The notes beneath the pieces were generated by a model. The model ran no database searches, was not told where the DNA came from, and worked only from the letters and a program-made list of their open reading frames with translations. Positions 38,608 through 46,430 of a stretch of DNA of 64,000 nt are shown here, piece by piece. The stretch covers positions 1-64,000 of the forward strand of contig NZ_BEDT01000001.1 in NCBI RefSeq assembly GCF_002260845.1, given 5' to 3'. This DNA comes from Pseudolactococcus reticulitermitis (GTDB taxonomy: Bacteria > Bacillota > Bacilli > Lactobacillales > Streptococcaceae). Each line of letters begins with the position of its first letter. The stretch's first letter is position 1. The position numbers and the translations under genes are program-made.

Positions 38608-39438
38608 TTATTTGACCAGTTGCCCATGATTAAAGAGCTTATTATAATCTTCAATATTTGCGACGCGATTAAAGTCTAAGCTACCATTAAACCCGTTCAG
38701 CCGACCTTTATCAGTGTACTGATGCAAGTCATAAGGGATGGTCGTATTAGGCGATGCATCCCAATAGCCCGTATTCCCGCCGTAATGCGCCAACCAGACA
38801 CTGCTAAAAGGTGTCACATCTAATTGATTGGCTGTGACAAACCAATCTTGGGTGTAAATGCCGATATTTTTCGCGCCGAGCTTAGCCAATTCGTCTCGAA
38901 AAGCTTCAATCCCCTGATTGAAATTTTGCTTCATCGTCACTTCTTCGACATCTAACCACCAATAAGTAGGTTTATATTTCTCAGCACGTTCATAAAATTT
39001 CTTGGCTTCTTGTCGCATTTCTGCGTTAGATGTACCATTGACAAAAGCATAAACCGCAACGGGGACATTGCGCTTTTGAAACTCTTGAATGTGGGTATCC
39101 ATGGCCTTGTCTTTGCCATTTTGATCCGCCGCATTATTTTTTTTCTTCATACTAATGCCATGCTGCACACGCACAATGACACCATTGATTTGTTGCGACA
39201 AGGTATCGTAATCCATCTCTGACGGCAATTGCCAACCAGAAATATCAATGATGGGTTTGTTGAGGTTGATCCCGTGGTCAAGTGAAACCTTGGTCACCGT
39301 ATCATTTTTAGTAGTATCATCTTTAGCCGTATCATTTTTTGTGATATTTAGCTTAACAAAAAACGTGGCGAGGGCAAGTGACAAAATGATGGCCAGCAAA
39401 AAACCTGGCGGTTTTAAATGTTTTCGCATCATATTCAT
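38608..39438 (-). CDS. GH25 lysozyme-like muramidase, membrane-anchored
   Basis: 276 residues. One N-terminal membrane segment (about 10-28, GFLLAIILSLALATFFV) is followed by a repetitive Asp/Thr/Lys spacer (NDTAKDDTTKNDT). The GH25 domain starts at PIIDISGWQ with the catalytic acidic residues in YWWLDVEEV. It would cut peptidoglycan outside the cell, probably as a housekeeping muramidase; no phage genes are nearby. TATAAT lies 6 bases before the ATG, so the mRNA may be leaderless. Confidence 0.88.
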   Translation of the reverse strand: MNMMRKHLKPPGFLLAIILSLALATFFVKLNITKNDTAKDDTTKNDTVTKVSLDHGINLNKPIIDISGWQLPSEMDYDTLSQQINGVIVRVQHGISMKKKNNAADQNGKDKAMDTHIQEFQKRNVPVAVYAFVNGTSNAEMRQEAKKFYERAEKYKPTYWWLDVEEVTMKQNFNQGIEAFRDELAKLGAKNIGIYTQDWFVTANQLDVTPFSSVWLAHYGGNTGYWDASPNTTIPYDLHQYTDKGRLNGFNGSLDFNRVANIEDYNKLFNHGQLVK

Positions 39439-39444
39439 TGTTCC

Positions 39445-39453
39445 ATTATATCA
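39445..39453 (-). promoter_or_regulatory. Extended -10 promoter directly before the GH25 gene
   Basis: TGATATAAT on the minus strand is followed by GGAACA and the ATG. Confidence 0.5.
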
Positions 39454-39460
39454 AAATTTT

Positions 39461-40597
39461 CTACTCATCGTCTAGTATAAACGCCTCAAATACACTATTG
39501 CCAAGCATTAGCCCCTGCCGGGTCATGAAAATATAGTCTCCTGATTGTTCAAGCAGTTGCTTTTCTATCAAATTTGCGACGATTTGACCATAAATCACCT
39601 CGAAATCTTGATTAAATTTTTCAGAAAACTGTTTGGTATTCACGCCCGATTTCTTCCGTAGCCCCAAAAACAATTCTTCTGCCATTTGCTCTTTCTGCGT
39701 GAGCTTTTCTTCGACAGCTTGTTTGTCCGCATGTTCCAGATAATGGTGAATCGGCACATGGTTCTTATAGCGAACACCATTGACATAACCGCTCGCCCCA
39801 GCGCCAAAACCATAGTACTCAGCGTTATCCCAGTACATGAGATTATGCGCGCTTTCGTAGCCGGTTTTCCCGAAATTCGAAATCTCATAATGGTCATAGC
39901 CCGCAGCCTCAAGGCTATCGATAATGTAGTTATACATCTCGAAATCGGTATCTTCACTCGGCAAATCAAGGCGACCACGACGCATTTTATTCATGAAAAT
40001 GGTGTGGTTTTCAAGAATCAGTGAATATAAGGCAACATGAGGAAGATTTAAACTCAGAATATGTTTGATGTCTTGTTTAACATCAGCCATGGTCTGACCG
40101 GGTAGGGCGTAAATCAGATCGATTGTAATATTGTTAAAGCCTGCTGCTCGAAGTTTTGCCACATTGTCAAAAACATCTTGCGCACTGTGACTGCGACCAA
40201 TTTTTTTGAGCAGTTTATCATTAAACGTCTGCACGCCTAGCGACACTCGGTTGACCTGATTTTTTTTGAGGACGGCAATTTTCTCATCTGACAAATCGCC
40301 AGGATTAGCCTCCACGGTAAATTCTTGGAGTTTGCTTAAATCAAGATGCTGTGTCAAGCCAGATAGCAGTCTGTCAAGTTGCTCAGCAGATAGCGCCGTT
40401 GGCGTCCCACCACCGATATAGAGTGTGTTGAGTTCCCTGATATTTTCAGCCGCAACCTCCGCTAAAAGTGCTGTGATATAGGCGTCGACGGGTTGATTTT
40501 TGATATAAACCTTGGCAAAATCACAATAGTAACAAATTTGCGTACAAAAGGGAATGTGGACATAGGCTGAGGTGGGTTGGTAAGGCGCTTTTTTCAT
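39461..40597 (-). CDS. hemW: HemW-type radical SAM protein
   Basis: 378 residues from the ATG at 40595-40597; the upstream frame extension contains the promoter and is rejected. The radical SAM cluster is CTQICYYCDF. GGGTPTAL and the C-terminal HemN domain follow. HemW is a heme chaperone; it is often labelled coproporphyrinogen oxidase HemN, but HemN's extra N-terminal cysteine is missing. No other heme genes are present in the window. Confidence 0.9.
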   Translation of the reverse strand: MKKAPYQPTSAYVHIPFCTQICYYCDFAKVYIKNQPVDAYITALLAEVAAENIRELNTLYIGGGTPTALSAEQLDRLLSGLTQHLDLSKLQEFTVEANPGDLSDEKIAVLKKNQVNRVSLGVQTFNDKLLKKIGRSHSAQDVFDNVAKLRAAGFNNITIDLIYALPGQTMADVKQDIKHILSLNLPHVALYSLILENHTIFMNKMRRGRLDLPSEDTDFEMYNYIIDSLEAAGYDHYEISNFGKTGYESAHNLMYWDNAEYYGFGAGASGYVNGVRYKNHVPIHHYLEHADKQAVEEKLTQKEQMAEELFLGLRKKSGVNTKQFSEKFNQDFEVIYGQIVANLIEKQLLEQSGDYIFMTRQGLMLGNSVFEAFILDDE

Positions 40598-40631
40598 TGA
40601 TATTCTTTCATTTCTTCTTGGTATAGAACAA

Positions 40632-40681
40632 GTCTCAAAGTTCATTATGCGTTTTTTGAGAAAGCATGTCAAGTTTGAGAC
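40632..40681. promoter_or_regulatory. hemW promoter flanked by an inverted repeat
   Basis: TTGACA (40667-40672) and CATAAT (40644-40649) are 17 bases apart on the minus strand. GTCTCAAA (40632-40639) and TTTGAGAC (40674-40681) form perfect arms exactly bracketing the promoter, as an operator might. Confidence 0.6.
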
Positions 40682-40690
40682 ACTTGTCAG

Positions 40691-40910
40691 AGTTTTTTGC
40701 TCTAGCTCATACAATTTTTGGTTATAGCTCATACAATTTTTTGCTACAGCTCATACAAATTTTTGTTGTAGCTAATACAATTTTTTGCTACTGCTCCTAC
40801 AAATTTTTGCTACTGCTCCTACAATTTTTTGCTACTGCTCCTACAATTTTTTGCTACTGCTCCTGTAATTATTTTTTACTGCTCCTGTAAAACTTTTTTA
40901 CTACTCGTGT
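40691..40910. repeat. Ten 22-bp tandem repeats with T-tracts
   Basis: Ten units of exactly 22 bp fill 220 bp. The central consensus is AATTTTTTGC-TACTGCTCCTAC, and the outer units are more diverged. Every unit has a T-run of 5-7. Period 22 is close to two helical turns, so the tracts are roughly in phase. There are no variable spacers, so it is not a CRISPR. It lies between the hemW promoter and the surface-gene terminator. An apparent plus-strand ORF here is only the repeat. Confidence 0.9.
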
Positions 40911-40950
40911 AAGCTGATGTTGATGTGCGACCGATGGTGACTAGGCTCAA

Positions 40951-40985
40951 AAAACAAGCCACTTCATCAGTGACTTGCTTGAAAG
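40951..40985 (-). terminator. Terminator downstream of the surface-protein gene
   Basis: A minus-strand stem (CAAGCAAGTCACT with AGTGGCTTG, small bulge) is followed by TTTTTTG. Confidence 0.7.
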
Positions 40986-40997
40986 AGAGAAGCGTTG

Positions 40998-41939
40998 TTA
41001 ATCAATTAAGAGAGACAAAGCAGGACGGACAGTGACAGGGTACTGTACATTAGCGTCATTCATGGCACCATTATTGACAGATCCCGCGCTCTGAGCGGAG
41101 CGTCCGGGTGAGCGGAGCAAAATGTAACTAGGTTTACTACTGAAATTTAATAGGGATACATTGCTATCTGCTTCGCTATCTGCTTCTGGCACTCCCATAT
41201 GCCTATGAATATCACCATAACTCAAAGCAAAAGCTTGTTGATTGCCTGACGCATCTAGCGTCGTCGCAAAACGATTGTCTTGATGCCAGTTACTACAAAA
41301 CCAAGTTATTGGACCATTATTAAAATCAAATGGACCGTTATTAGAATTAAATATAATACCAGTAGAAAATGCCGTATAATCTGGGTTGTCCAAGGCAACT
41401 TTTTGCACCCTATCCACTAAAGCAGGATTGCTCGCGATGTTTGTAGCATACCAAGTATCGATGACTTGACCAACACCACCGTTAGTTCGACTAAGGTCAT
41501 AGCCGTTTGTCCCACTAGTATCAAAGTAATCCACCCCACTACCGTGAAATTTATGTTGACCAATATCTTCAATTTTGATGACAAGCGCCTGCAAACCATT
41601 ACTTGCGTCATCATCCATATCCTCATCTAGGATTTGGAACCAAGCGTTTGCGAACCAAACCGCATCCCCTGGAGTACCGAGTTTACCATCAGCGTATGAG
41701 GCGACAGCAACATCAGTATTCACTAGACCAGCTTCTGTGATGGGCAAGCCCCATTTCGCATAGAGTGTGATATTTTCTGTCATCGGTGTCTCAAAATCAA
41801 ATGGCGTTGTTAAGTCTGGCTCTGTGTACCAACCTTTGAAGATAAAATCATGTTGGCGCTGGACCATACGGCACGGATGAGACATTAGGGATGGCATCAT
41901 CTTTTGTTGGAGCAACTGGTTCTGAAACTGTTTGCCCAT
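40998..41939 (-). pseudogene. C-terminal part of frameshifted surface protein (InlB repeat, DUF6273-like)
   Basis: This frame continues the upstream ORF after a frame change. Its first real residues are HDFIFKGWYTEPDLTTPFDF and LYAKW, the second half of a Listeria-Bacteroides (InlB-type) repeat whose first half is in the other frame. The following 240 residues include SYILLRSPGRS and a C-terminal TVRPALSLLID, the pattern of DUF6273 domains. It has no ribosome site or signal peptide of its own, so it is probably not translated alone. It may be a true pseudogene, a phase-off allele or a sequence error. Confidence 0.7.
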
Positions 41940-42933
41940 GATTGACTGTTGCTGAAGCTACCGCTTCGCCACCAGTGCTGTCAAATGTGACTTGATAGGT
42001 TTTAGGTGTCGTTTTGCCATAGAAGACTTTATCGCCTGTCGCCCCTTTCGCGATACTTGTGATGACATCACCCGTGTAAGTATCATTGTCATACCAACCT
42101 GAGAAATCTTCAGCCTCATATGTTGGCGTTTTTAAATCAGTCGCTTGCTCACCCGCAACGTAACCATATACCAGAGATAAGTTGGTGACTTTGACACCAT
42201 TGATGTAGTAGGTAATGGTAAAATTATTCGTGACTTCTGAACCACCGTTATCCCCACCTGTATCGCCAGTGTTAGCGTTGTCTTCTTCAAAATCACCTTC
42301 GCCCGCTAAGTGGAAAACATAGGTCGTACCCGCTAACTCAACCGCATGGTTGCGCACTTCATCGCGATGATGGTAGGTTTCTGCTGCATAGACCGTTGCT
42401 ACACCGCCTAAGCCTACCAGTAAAAGTAAAATGGCGAATAGACTTTTAGCACCTTGGAAACGTCTGAAGCCGATGGTTGCAATACTTGCTAATAGGAACA
42501 GACCAACGAGGATGACTAGCGGTCTTGCCATATCGCCTGTTGTCGGTAAGGCAGTTGTTGCGTTATTGCCTGTTGTGGGTAGCGGCGTAGTCGCTACTGT
42601 ACCAGCTGCTTTTCGGCTGACTTGATACGTTTTAGACTCGCCCGCTTTCAAAGTGCCGACCTTAAACGTGACTTTTTTCATGTCCTTATCGTGGAAAATC
42701 GTAGGTAAATCAGCTTCAAACGTGACATTGGTGCCCGTTTTCCCACTGATGTTTTTAATCGTCAAGTCGGCAATTTCTGCACCTGACTTGCTCTCTTTGT
42801 TTTCGACGACGGTCAGTTCAAAATGCTCTGTACCTCCCGTATCTGCCGCGTGCGCAATACTTGGAAAACTCAGGACGAATACTGTCCCGAGCATCAAGAT
42901 TAGGGCACTTAATTTTTTAAGTCTTGTTTTCAT
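41848..42933 (-). CDS. Surface protein with internal LPXTG signals, truncated by frameshift
   Basis: 361 residues; GGAGGGG lies before the ATG. Residues 1-30 are a signal peptide ending AHAA. About 31-105 form a small DUF11-like domain. Two LPTTG motifs follow (118-122 and 129-133), then a membrane span (138-156) and RR, a complete sortase signal. Yet the frame goes on through a second membrane segment (165-182), an acidic spacer and InlB-type repeats. The frame is lost at a 46-bp stretch (41853-41898) that interrupts the repeat, ending the protein early. It may be a fusion of two genes. The srtA at 50874 would be the anchoring enzyme. Confidence 0.7.
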   Translation of the reverse strand: MKTRLKKLSALILMLGTVFVLSFPSIAHAADTGGTEHFELTVVENKESKSGAEIADLTIKNISGKTGTNVTFEADLPTIFHDKDMKKVTFKVGTLKAGESKTYQVSRKAAGTVATTPLPTTGNNATTALPTTGDMARPLVILVGLFLLASIATIGFRRFQGAKSLFAILLLLVGLGGVATVYAAETYHHRDEVRNHAVELAGTTYVFHLAGEGDFEEDNANTGDTGGDNGGSEVTNNFTITYYINGVKVTNLSLVYGYVAGEQATDLKTPTYEAEDFSGWYDNDTYTGDVITSIAKGATGDKVFYGKTTPKTYQVTFDSTGGEAVASATVNHGQTVSEPVAPTKDDAIPNVSSVPYGPAPT

Positions 42934-42968
42934 ATTGTCTCCCCTCCTATTATTAACATTTTCTCATT

Positions 42969-43024
42969 CAAAAACCGTCCCCTGGCTGAGGTAGACTAAA
43001 AGTCTATCCCAGCCAGGGGACGGT
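42969..43024 (-). terminator. Attenuator-like hairpin in the surface-protein leader
   Basis: A GC-rich stem of 15 perfect pairs (42974-42988 with 43010-43024), one mismatch and 8 more pairs closes on an AAA loop. On the minus strand TTTTTG follows the 3' arm. It has all parts of an intrinsic terminator but sits between the promoter and the start codon, 41 bases before the ATG. Confidence 0.7.
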
Positions 43025-43076
43025 GATTAACTATCATCAAAAAAATGGCACACTGAACTAAGGCATACTTCTACCG

Positions 43077-43118
<42 letters not shown>

Positions 43119-43122
43119 GCTT

Positions 43123-43151
43123 ATCATAGCCCAGCTCCTCTCGACTGTCAA
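43123..43151 (-). promoter_or_regulatory. Strong promoter of the surface-protein gene
   Basis: TTGACA (43146-43151) and TATGAT (43123-43128) with exactly 17 bases between. Confidence 0.8.
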
Positions 43152-43272
43152 GTTTTTGCTGTAATATTTAAAGTTAAATACTTAACTTCTTTTTATTATT
43201 TAAAACCCATTTATCTTACTTTTATTTTACCATAATTTACTGCCTTATCAAACTAAAAAGTCGATAAAAAGC

Positions 43273-43295
43273 AAAAAACAAGCTTTTTAGCTTGC
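43273..43295 (-). terminator. Terminator downstream of ribF
   Basis: Minus-strand stem GCAAGCT / AGCTTGT with an AAAA loop and a T-run just past the ribF stop. Confidence 0.8.
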
Positions 43296-43298
43296 TCC

Positions 43299-44195
43299 TT
43301 AAAACTCACGTGAAATCTTTTCATCACTATCCATTTGGGCAATCAAGGCTTCTACGCCATCAAATTTGATCATGCCTCGGATTAGTTTTAGAAAATAAAC
43401 TATCACCCTTTCGCCATAGATTTCATCATGAAAATCAAAAATATTGACTTCAAGTGTTTTGTTTTTCCCACCAAAAGTATCATTATAGCCGATAGATGCC
43501 ATGCCACGATAGCGCGTGCCAGAAACTTCAATATCCACCACATAAACGCCGATTGCCGGTAAATATTGATAATGTTTCGACTCGACATTAGCTGTCGGAA
43601 AACCAATCGTCCGACCTCTAGCCTCGCCATGAACAACTAAGCCTGTGACTTCATAATCATAGCCTAAAAGGCGATTGGCAAGGCTGACATCACCAGCAAG
43701 AATGGCTTGACGCACTCTCGTCGATGAAATCTTTTCTCCATCATCTGAGACTTGGGCGATTTGATGGCTTTCATAGCTTGATAGCTGACTTAAATCGCCG
43801 TGGTCAGATCCGAATTGATAATCAAAACCGACGACAATCGCTGCCACATTTAATTTTTTGACATATTTTTGGACAAAATCATGGCTGGTCAATTTGGCAA
43901 AATGGCTGGTAAAATCAGTCAAATAAAGAAAATCAACCCCATTTGCTTCAAAAAGCGCCAAACGTTGCTCTGGTGAGGTCAGATGCTTGAGCAAGTCTTC
44001 GTTAAATTTTTCAAAAACCAGAATAGGACTTTCAGGAAAGGTCAGCACTGAAATACTGGCATTTTTTTCAACCGCCAACTCACGCGCCTTATCAAATAAG
44101 GCTTGATGGCCGCGATGCAAGCCGTCAAAATAGCCTAAAACGAGAATGGTTGGCGCTGGATCAAGATTTTTTTCACTAAATTGTTTAACTTTCAT
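43299..44195 (-). CDS. ribF: Bifunctional riboflavin kinase / FAD synthetase
   Basis: 298 residues. The N-terminal nucleotidyltransferase has [14 protein letters not shown] (HxGH-like). The C-terminal flavokinase domain has [12 protein letters not shown] and [12 protein letters not shown]. It makes FMN and FAD, cofactors for the flavodoxin-like protein and for ApbE substrates encoded in this window. It overlaps truB by 4 bp, a common arrangement. Confidence 0.95.
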   Translation of the reverse strand: MKVKQFSEKNLDPAPTILVLGYFDGLHRGHQALFDKARELAVEKNASISVLTFPESPILVFEKFNEDLLKHLTSPEQRLALFEANGVDFLYLTDFTSHFAKLTSHDFVQKYVKKLNVAAIVVGFDYQFGSDHGDLSQLSSYESHQIAQVSDDGEKISSTRVRQAILAGDVSLANRLLGYDYEVTGLVVHGEARGRTIGFPTANVESKHYQYLPAIGVYVVDIEVSGTRYRGMASIGYNDTFGGKNKTLEVNIFDFHDEIYGERVIVYFLKLIRGMIKFDGVEALIAQMDSDEKISREF

Positions 44196-45088
44196 TTGAT
44201 GACCTTCTTAGGTTTATAGAGTTGACCGTTGCGTTGTTCTAAAATCGCAATGAGTTGCCCCTTGTGCATGCCTGCAACAGTCTGATTTTGAGCTGAAATC
44301 ATAACGAAACGACCAAAACCAATTTCTGAAACTTGCGTCTCTGTCAGCTCGACTTTTTCCAAATCGGAAACACCATATTCGATTGGCAAGAAAGCTTCGT
44401 CTAAGCGATTTTCAGATTTGAGTTGCTCAATTTCTGATAGTTTAAAGGCTTTATCAATCGTCAAGCCTGCTGATGCCGTTCGCTGTAAGTAAGACATATG
44501 ACTGGCAAAGCCGAGTTTTGCCCCCAAATCAACAGCCAGCGTTCTGACATAGGTCCCCTTGCTACAAACAACACGGAAGTCAAATCGCACAAGACCATTT
44601 GCCGCATCAAAAATCGGCTCGGACGTTCTCACAAACTCAGCAATCGTGACCGTGCGTTCTGGTCGCTCAACAGTTTCGCCCGCCCGCGCATACTCATAGA
44701 GCTTGCGCCCGTTGACTTTGACCGCCGAATACATGGGCGGCATCTGCGTGATTTCCCCGACAAAGTCGGTCATGGCGGCATCGATTTCTGTGGTCGTTGG
44801 CATAGCTAAAACGGGAGTGGCTGCGACCACTGCACCACTGGCATCCTCTGTTTCCGTCGAAAAACCTAGGGTCACTTGCCCCTCGTAGACCTTACCAGCC
44901 TCGGTCATGTACTCAATCACGCGCGTCGCCTTGCCCACCGCAATCGGTAAAACACCGGTCACGTCAGGATCCAAAGTCCCACCATGACCGATTTTTTTCG
45001 TCTGCAAAATCTTGCGCAACTTGAAAACGACATCATGACTGGTCATGCCCGCTTCTTTATAAATATTTAAAATGCCGTTCACTGTCAT
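44192..45088 (-). CDS. truB: tRNA pseudouridine-55 synthase
   Basis: 298 residues. The catalytic Asp is Asp40 in [14 protein letters not shown]. It modifies U55 in the T-loop of tRNAs. ATGA-type overlaps with the DUF2130 gene and ribF make a three-gene unit. Confidence 0.95.
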   Translation of the reverse strand: MTVNGILNIYKEAGMTSHDVVFKLRKILQTKKIGHGGTLDPDVTGVLPIAVGKATRVIEYMTEAGKVYEGQVTLGFSTETEDASGAVVAATPVLAMPTTTEIDAAMTDFVGEITQMPPMYSAVKVNGRKLYEYARAGETVERPERTVTIAEFVRTSEPIFDAANGLVRFDFRVVCSKGTYVRTLAVDLGAKLGFASHMSYLQRTASAGLTIDKAFKLSEIEQLKSENRLDEAFLPIEYGVSDLEKVELTETQVSEIGFGRFVMISAQNQTVAGMHKGQLIAILEQRNGQLYKPKKVIK

Positions 45089-46362
45089 TTTGTTTCCTTG
45101 TTTAGAGTGGCAAATTTCTCTGCCATGGTTGGATTTTTCTTGGTCAATTTCTTGACTGAGACATCTTCTAGCTTATTGTTAGCCAGACGGAGTTGATTTT
45201 CACTGGTTAGCAGTGCTTTTTTGACTTCTTCCATGCGTTTGATAGATTTGTCAATCTCATCAATCGCTTTGGCAAAATTTTTGCTGGCTGAATTGTAATT
45301 TTTAGCAAAACCAGTTTTAAAAACATCTAAATCCGCTTCAAAGGTCGTGATATCAATGTTTTGTTCTTTAATTAAAGCAATTTCCTGTTTGTAAGCCAGC
45401 GAATTCATGGCAGCATTTCGGAGCAAGCCAATCAGTTGGATAAAGAAATTCGGACGAACGACATACATTTTAGGATAGTCATGCGACACATCAACGATGC
45501 CTGTATTGAAATAGTCACTATCCGCTTCGAGCATGGTCACTAAAACGGCATATTCACAGTTTTTCTCCTTACGGTCTTTATCCAATTCCTTATAAAAATC
45601 ACGGTTTTTGTGCTTGGTCGCTGTTTCGTCGCCCTCATTTTTCATCTCAAACATAATCGAGATGATTTCATTGCCAAATTCATCAGTTTCACGATAAATA
45701 AAATCGCCCTTACTGCCTGTTCTAGCATCATTATCTTTTTCAAAATAAGCCTTGGGAAACATGGTCGCACGGACTTTATTGAATTCATTTTCAGCAAAAT
45801 TTTCGAGACTTTCGCCAATCGCTTTGGTCGATTGCTGCGCCTTGAAGTTCTTGTAGAAATCGACTTCATCGTTTTTAGCTTTGAGTAAAATTTCGTACTC
45901 ATTTTTGATGGCGTTGACATTTAACTCTTGCTCTTTTTCTGCTAAAACTAGCTGATTTTTAACTGCATCACGTTCTCTAGCAAGCTCAGCTAATACTTTT
46001 TCTTTTTCCGAAACTGTTTGTTGTAAAGTGAGTTCTTTTTGCGCTTCAAGCGTTGCTAACTGTGATTTAAGGTCTGACAACTCCGTCTGCAAGGCAGATT
46101 TGGTCTTTTCTTCGACTAATTTCAGCTCAGCAGACTGGGCATCTGAGATACTTTTCTTCTCTAACTCAGCTTTCTCGAGCTTGTTTTTCAGCTCTGATAC
46201 TGTAGCTTCAGCTTGAACTGCTAACAGTTCTTTTTCTTTTTCCAGCTGGGCATGGATTTCCTGTTCAAATTCCTGTGTCCGAACCTGTGCTAAGATATCC
46301 GCAAAACCTGACGCATCAACTGTAAAGACTTCCCCACAATGCGGGCATTTGATTTGATTCAT
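45085..46362 (-). CDS. DUF2130 protein with zinc finger and coiled coil
   Basis: 425 residues. The N-terminal [11 protein letters not shown] is a treble-clef-like zinc motif with only one CxxC pair. About 40-175 is a long Glu/Lys-rich coiled coil. The DUF2130 domain follows: [32 protein letters not shown] and FEMKNEGD, whose E-x-K looks like a nuclease-type active site. A second coiled coil is at the C-terminus. The arrangement recalls RmuC-like DNA-linked proteins, but function is unknown. GGAG is 5 bases before the ATG. Confidence 0.8.
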   Translation of the reverse strand: MNQIKCPHCGEVFTVDASGFADILAQVRTQEFEQEIHAQLEKEKELLAVQAEATVSELKNKLEKAELEKKSISDAQSAELKLVEEKTKSALQTELSDLKSQLATLEAQKELTLQQTVSEKEKVLAELARERDAVKNQLVLAEKEQELNVNAIKNEYEILLKAKNDEVDFYKNFKAQQSTKAIGESLENFAENEFNKVRATMFPKAYFEKDNDARTGSKGDFIYRETDEFGNEIISIMFEMKNEGDETATKHKNRDFYKELDKDRKEKNCEYAVLVTMLEADSDYFNTGIVDVSHDYPKMYVVRPNFFIQLIGLLRNAAMNSLAYKQEIALIKEQNIDITTFEADLDVFKTGFAKNYNSASKNFAKAIDEIDKSIKRMEEVKKALLTSENQLRLANNKLEDVSVKKLTKKNPTMAEKFATLNKETK

Positions 46363-46430
46363 TTGTTCTCCAATATAAATTTTTTTCAGAAATAACTAGC
46401 TGATTATCTAGTCAAAGTATACCCCAAAAT

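Noticed and set aside
38608-39438. Prophage endolysin
   Set aside because: It has a membrane anchor and no phage genes nearby; lrgAB is also far away and chromosomal.
40666-40890. Plus-strand ORF of 74 codons
   Set aside because: Its Phe/Leu/Cys-rich product is just the 22-bp repeats read in frame; no ribosome site.
40691-40910. CRISPR array
   Set aside because: Units are contiguous without variable spacers and no cas genes are present.
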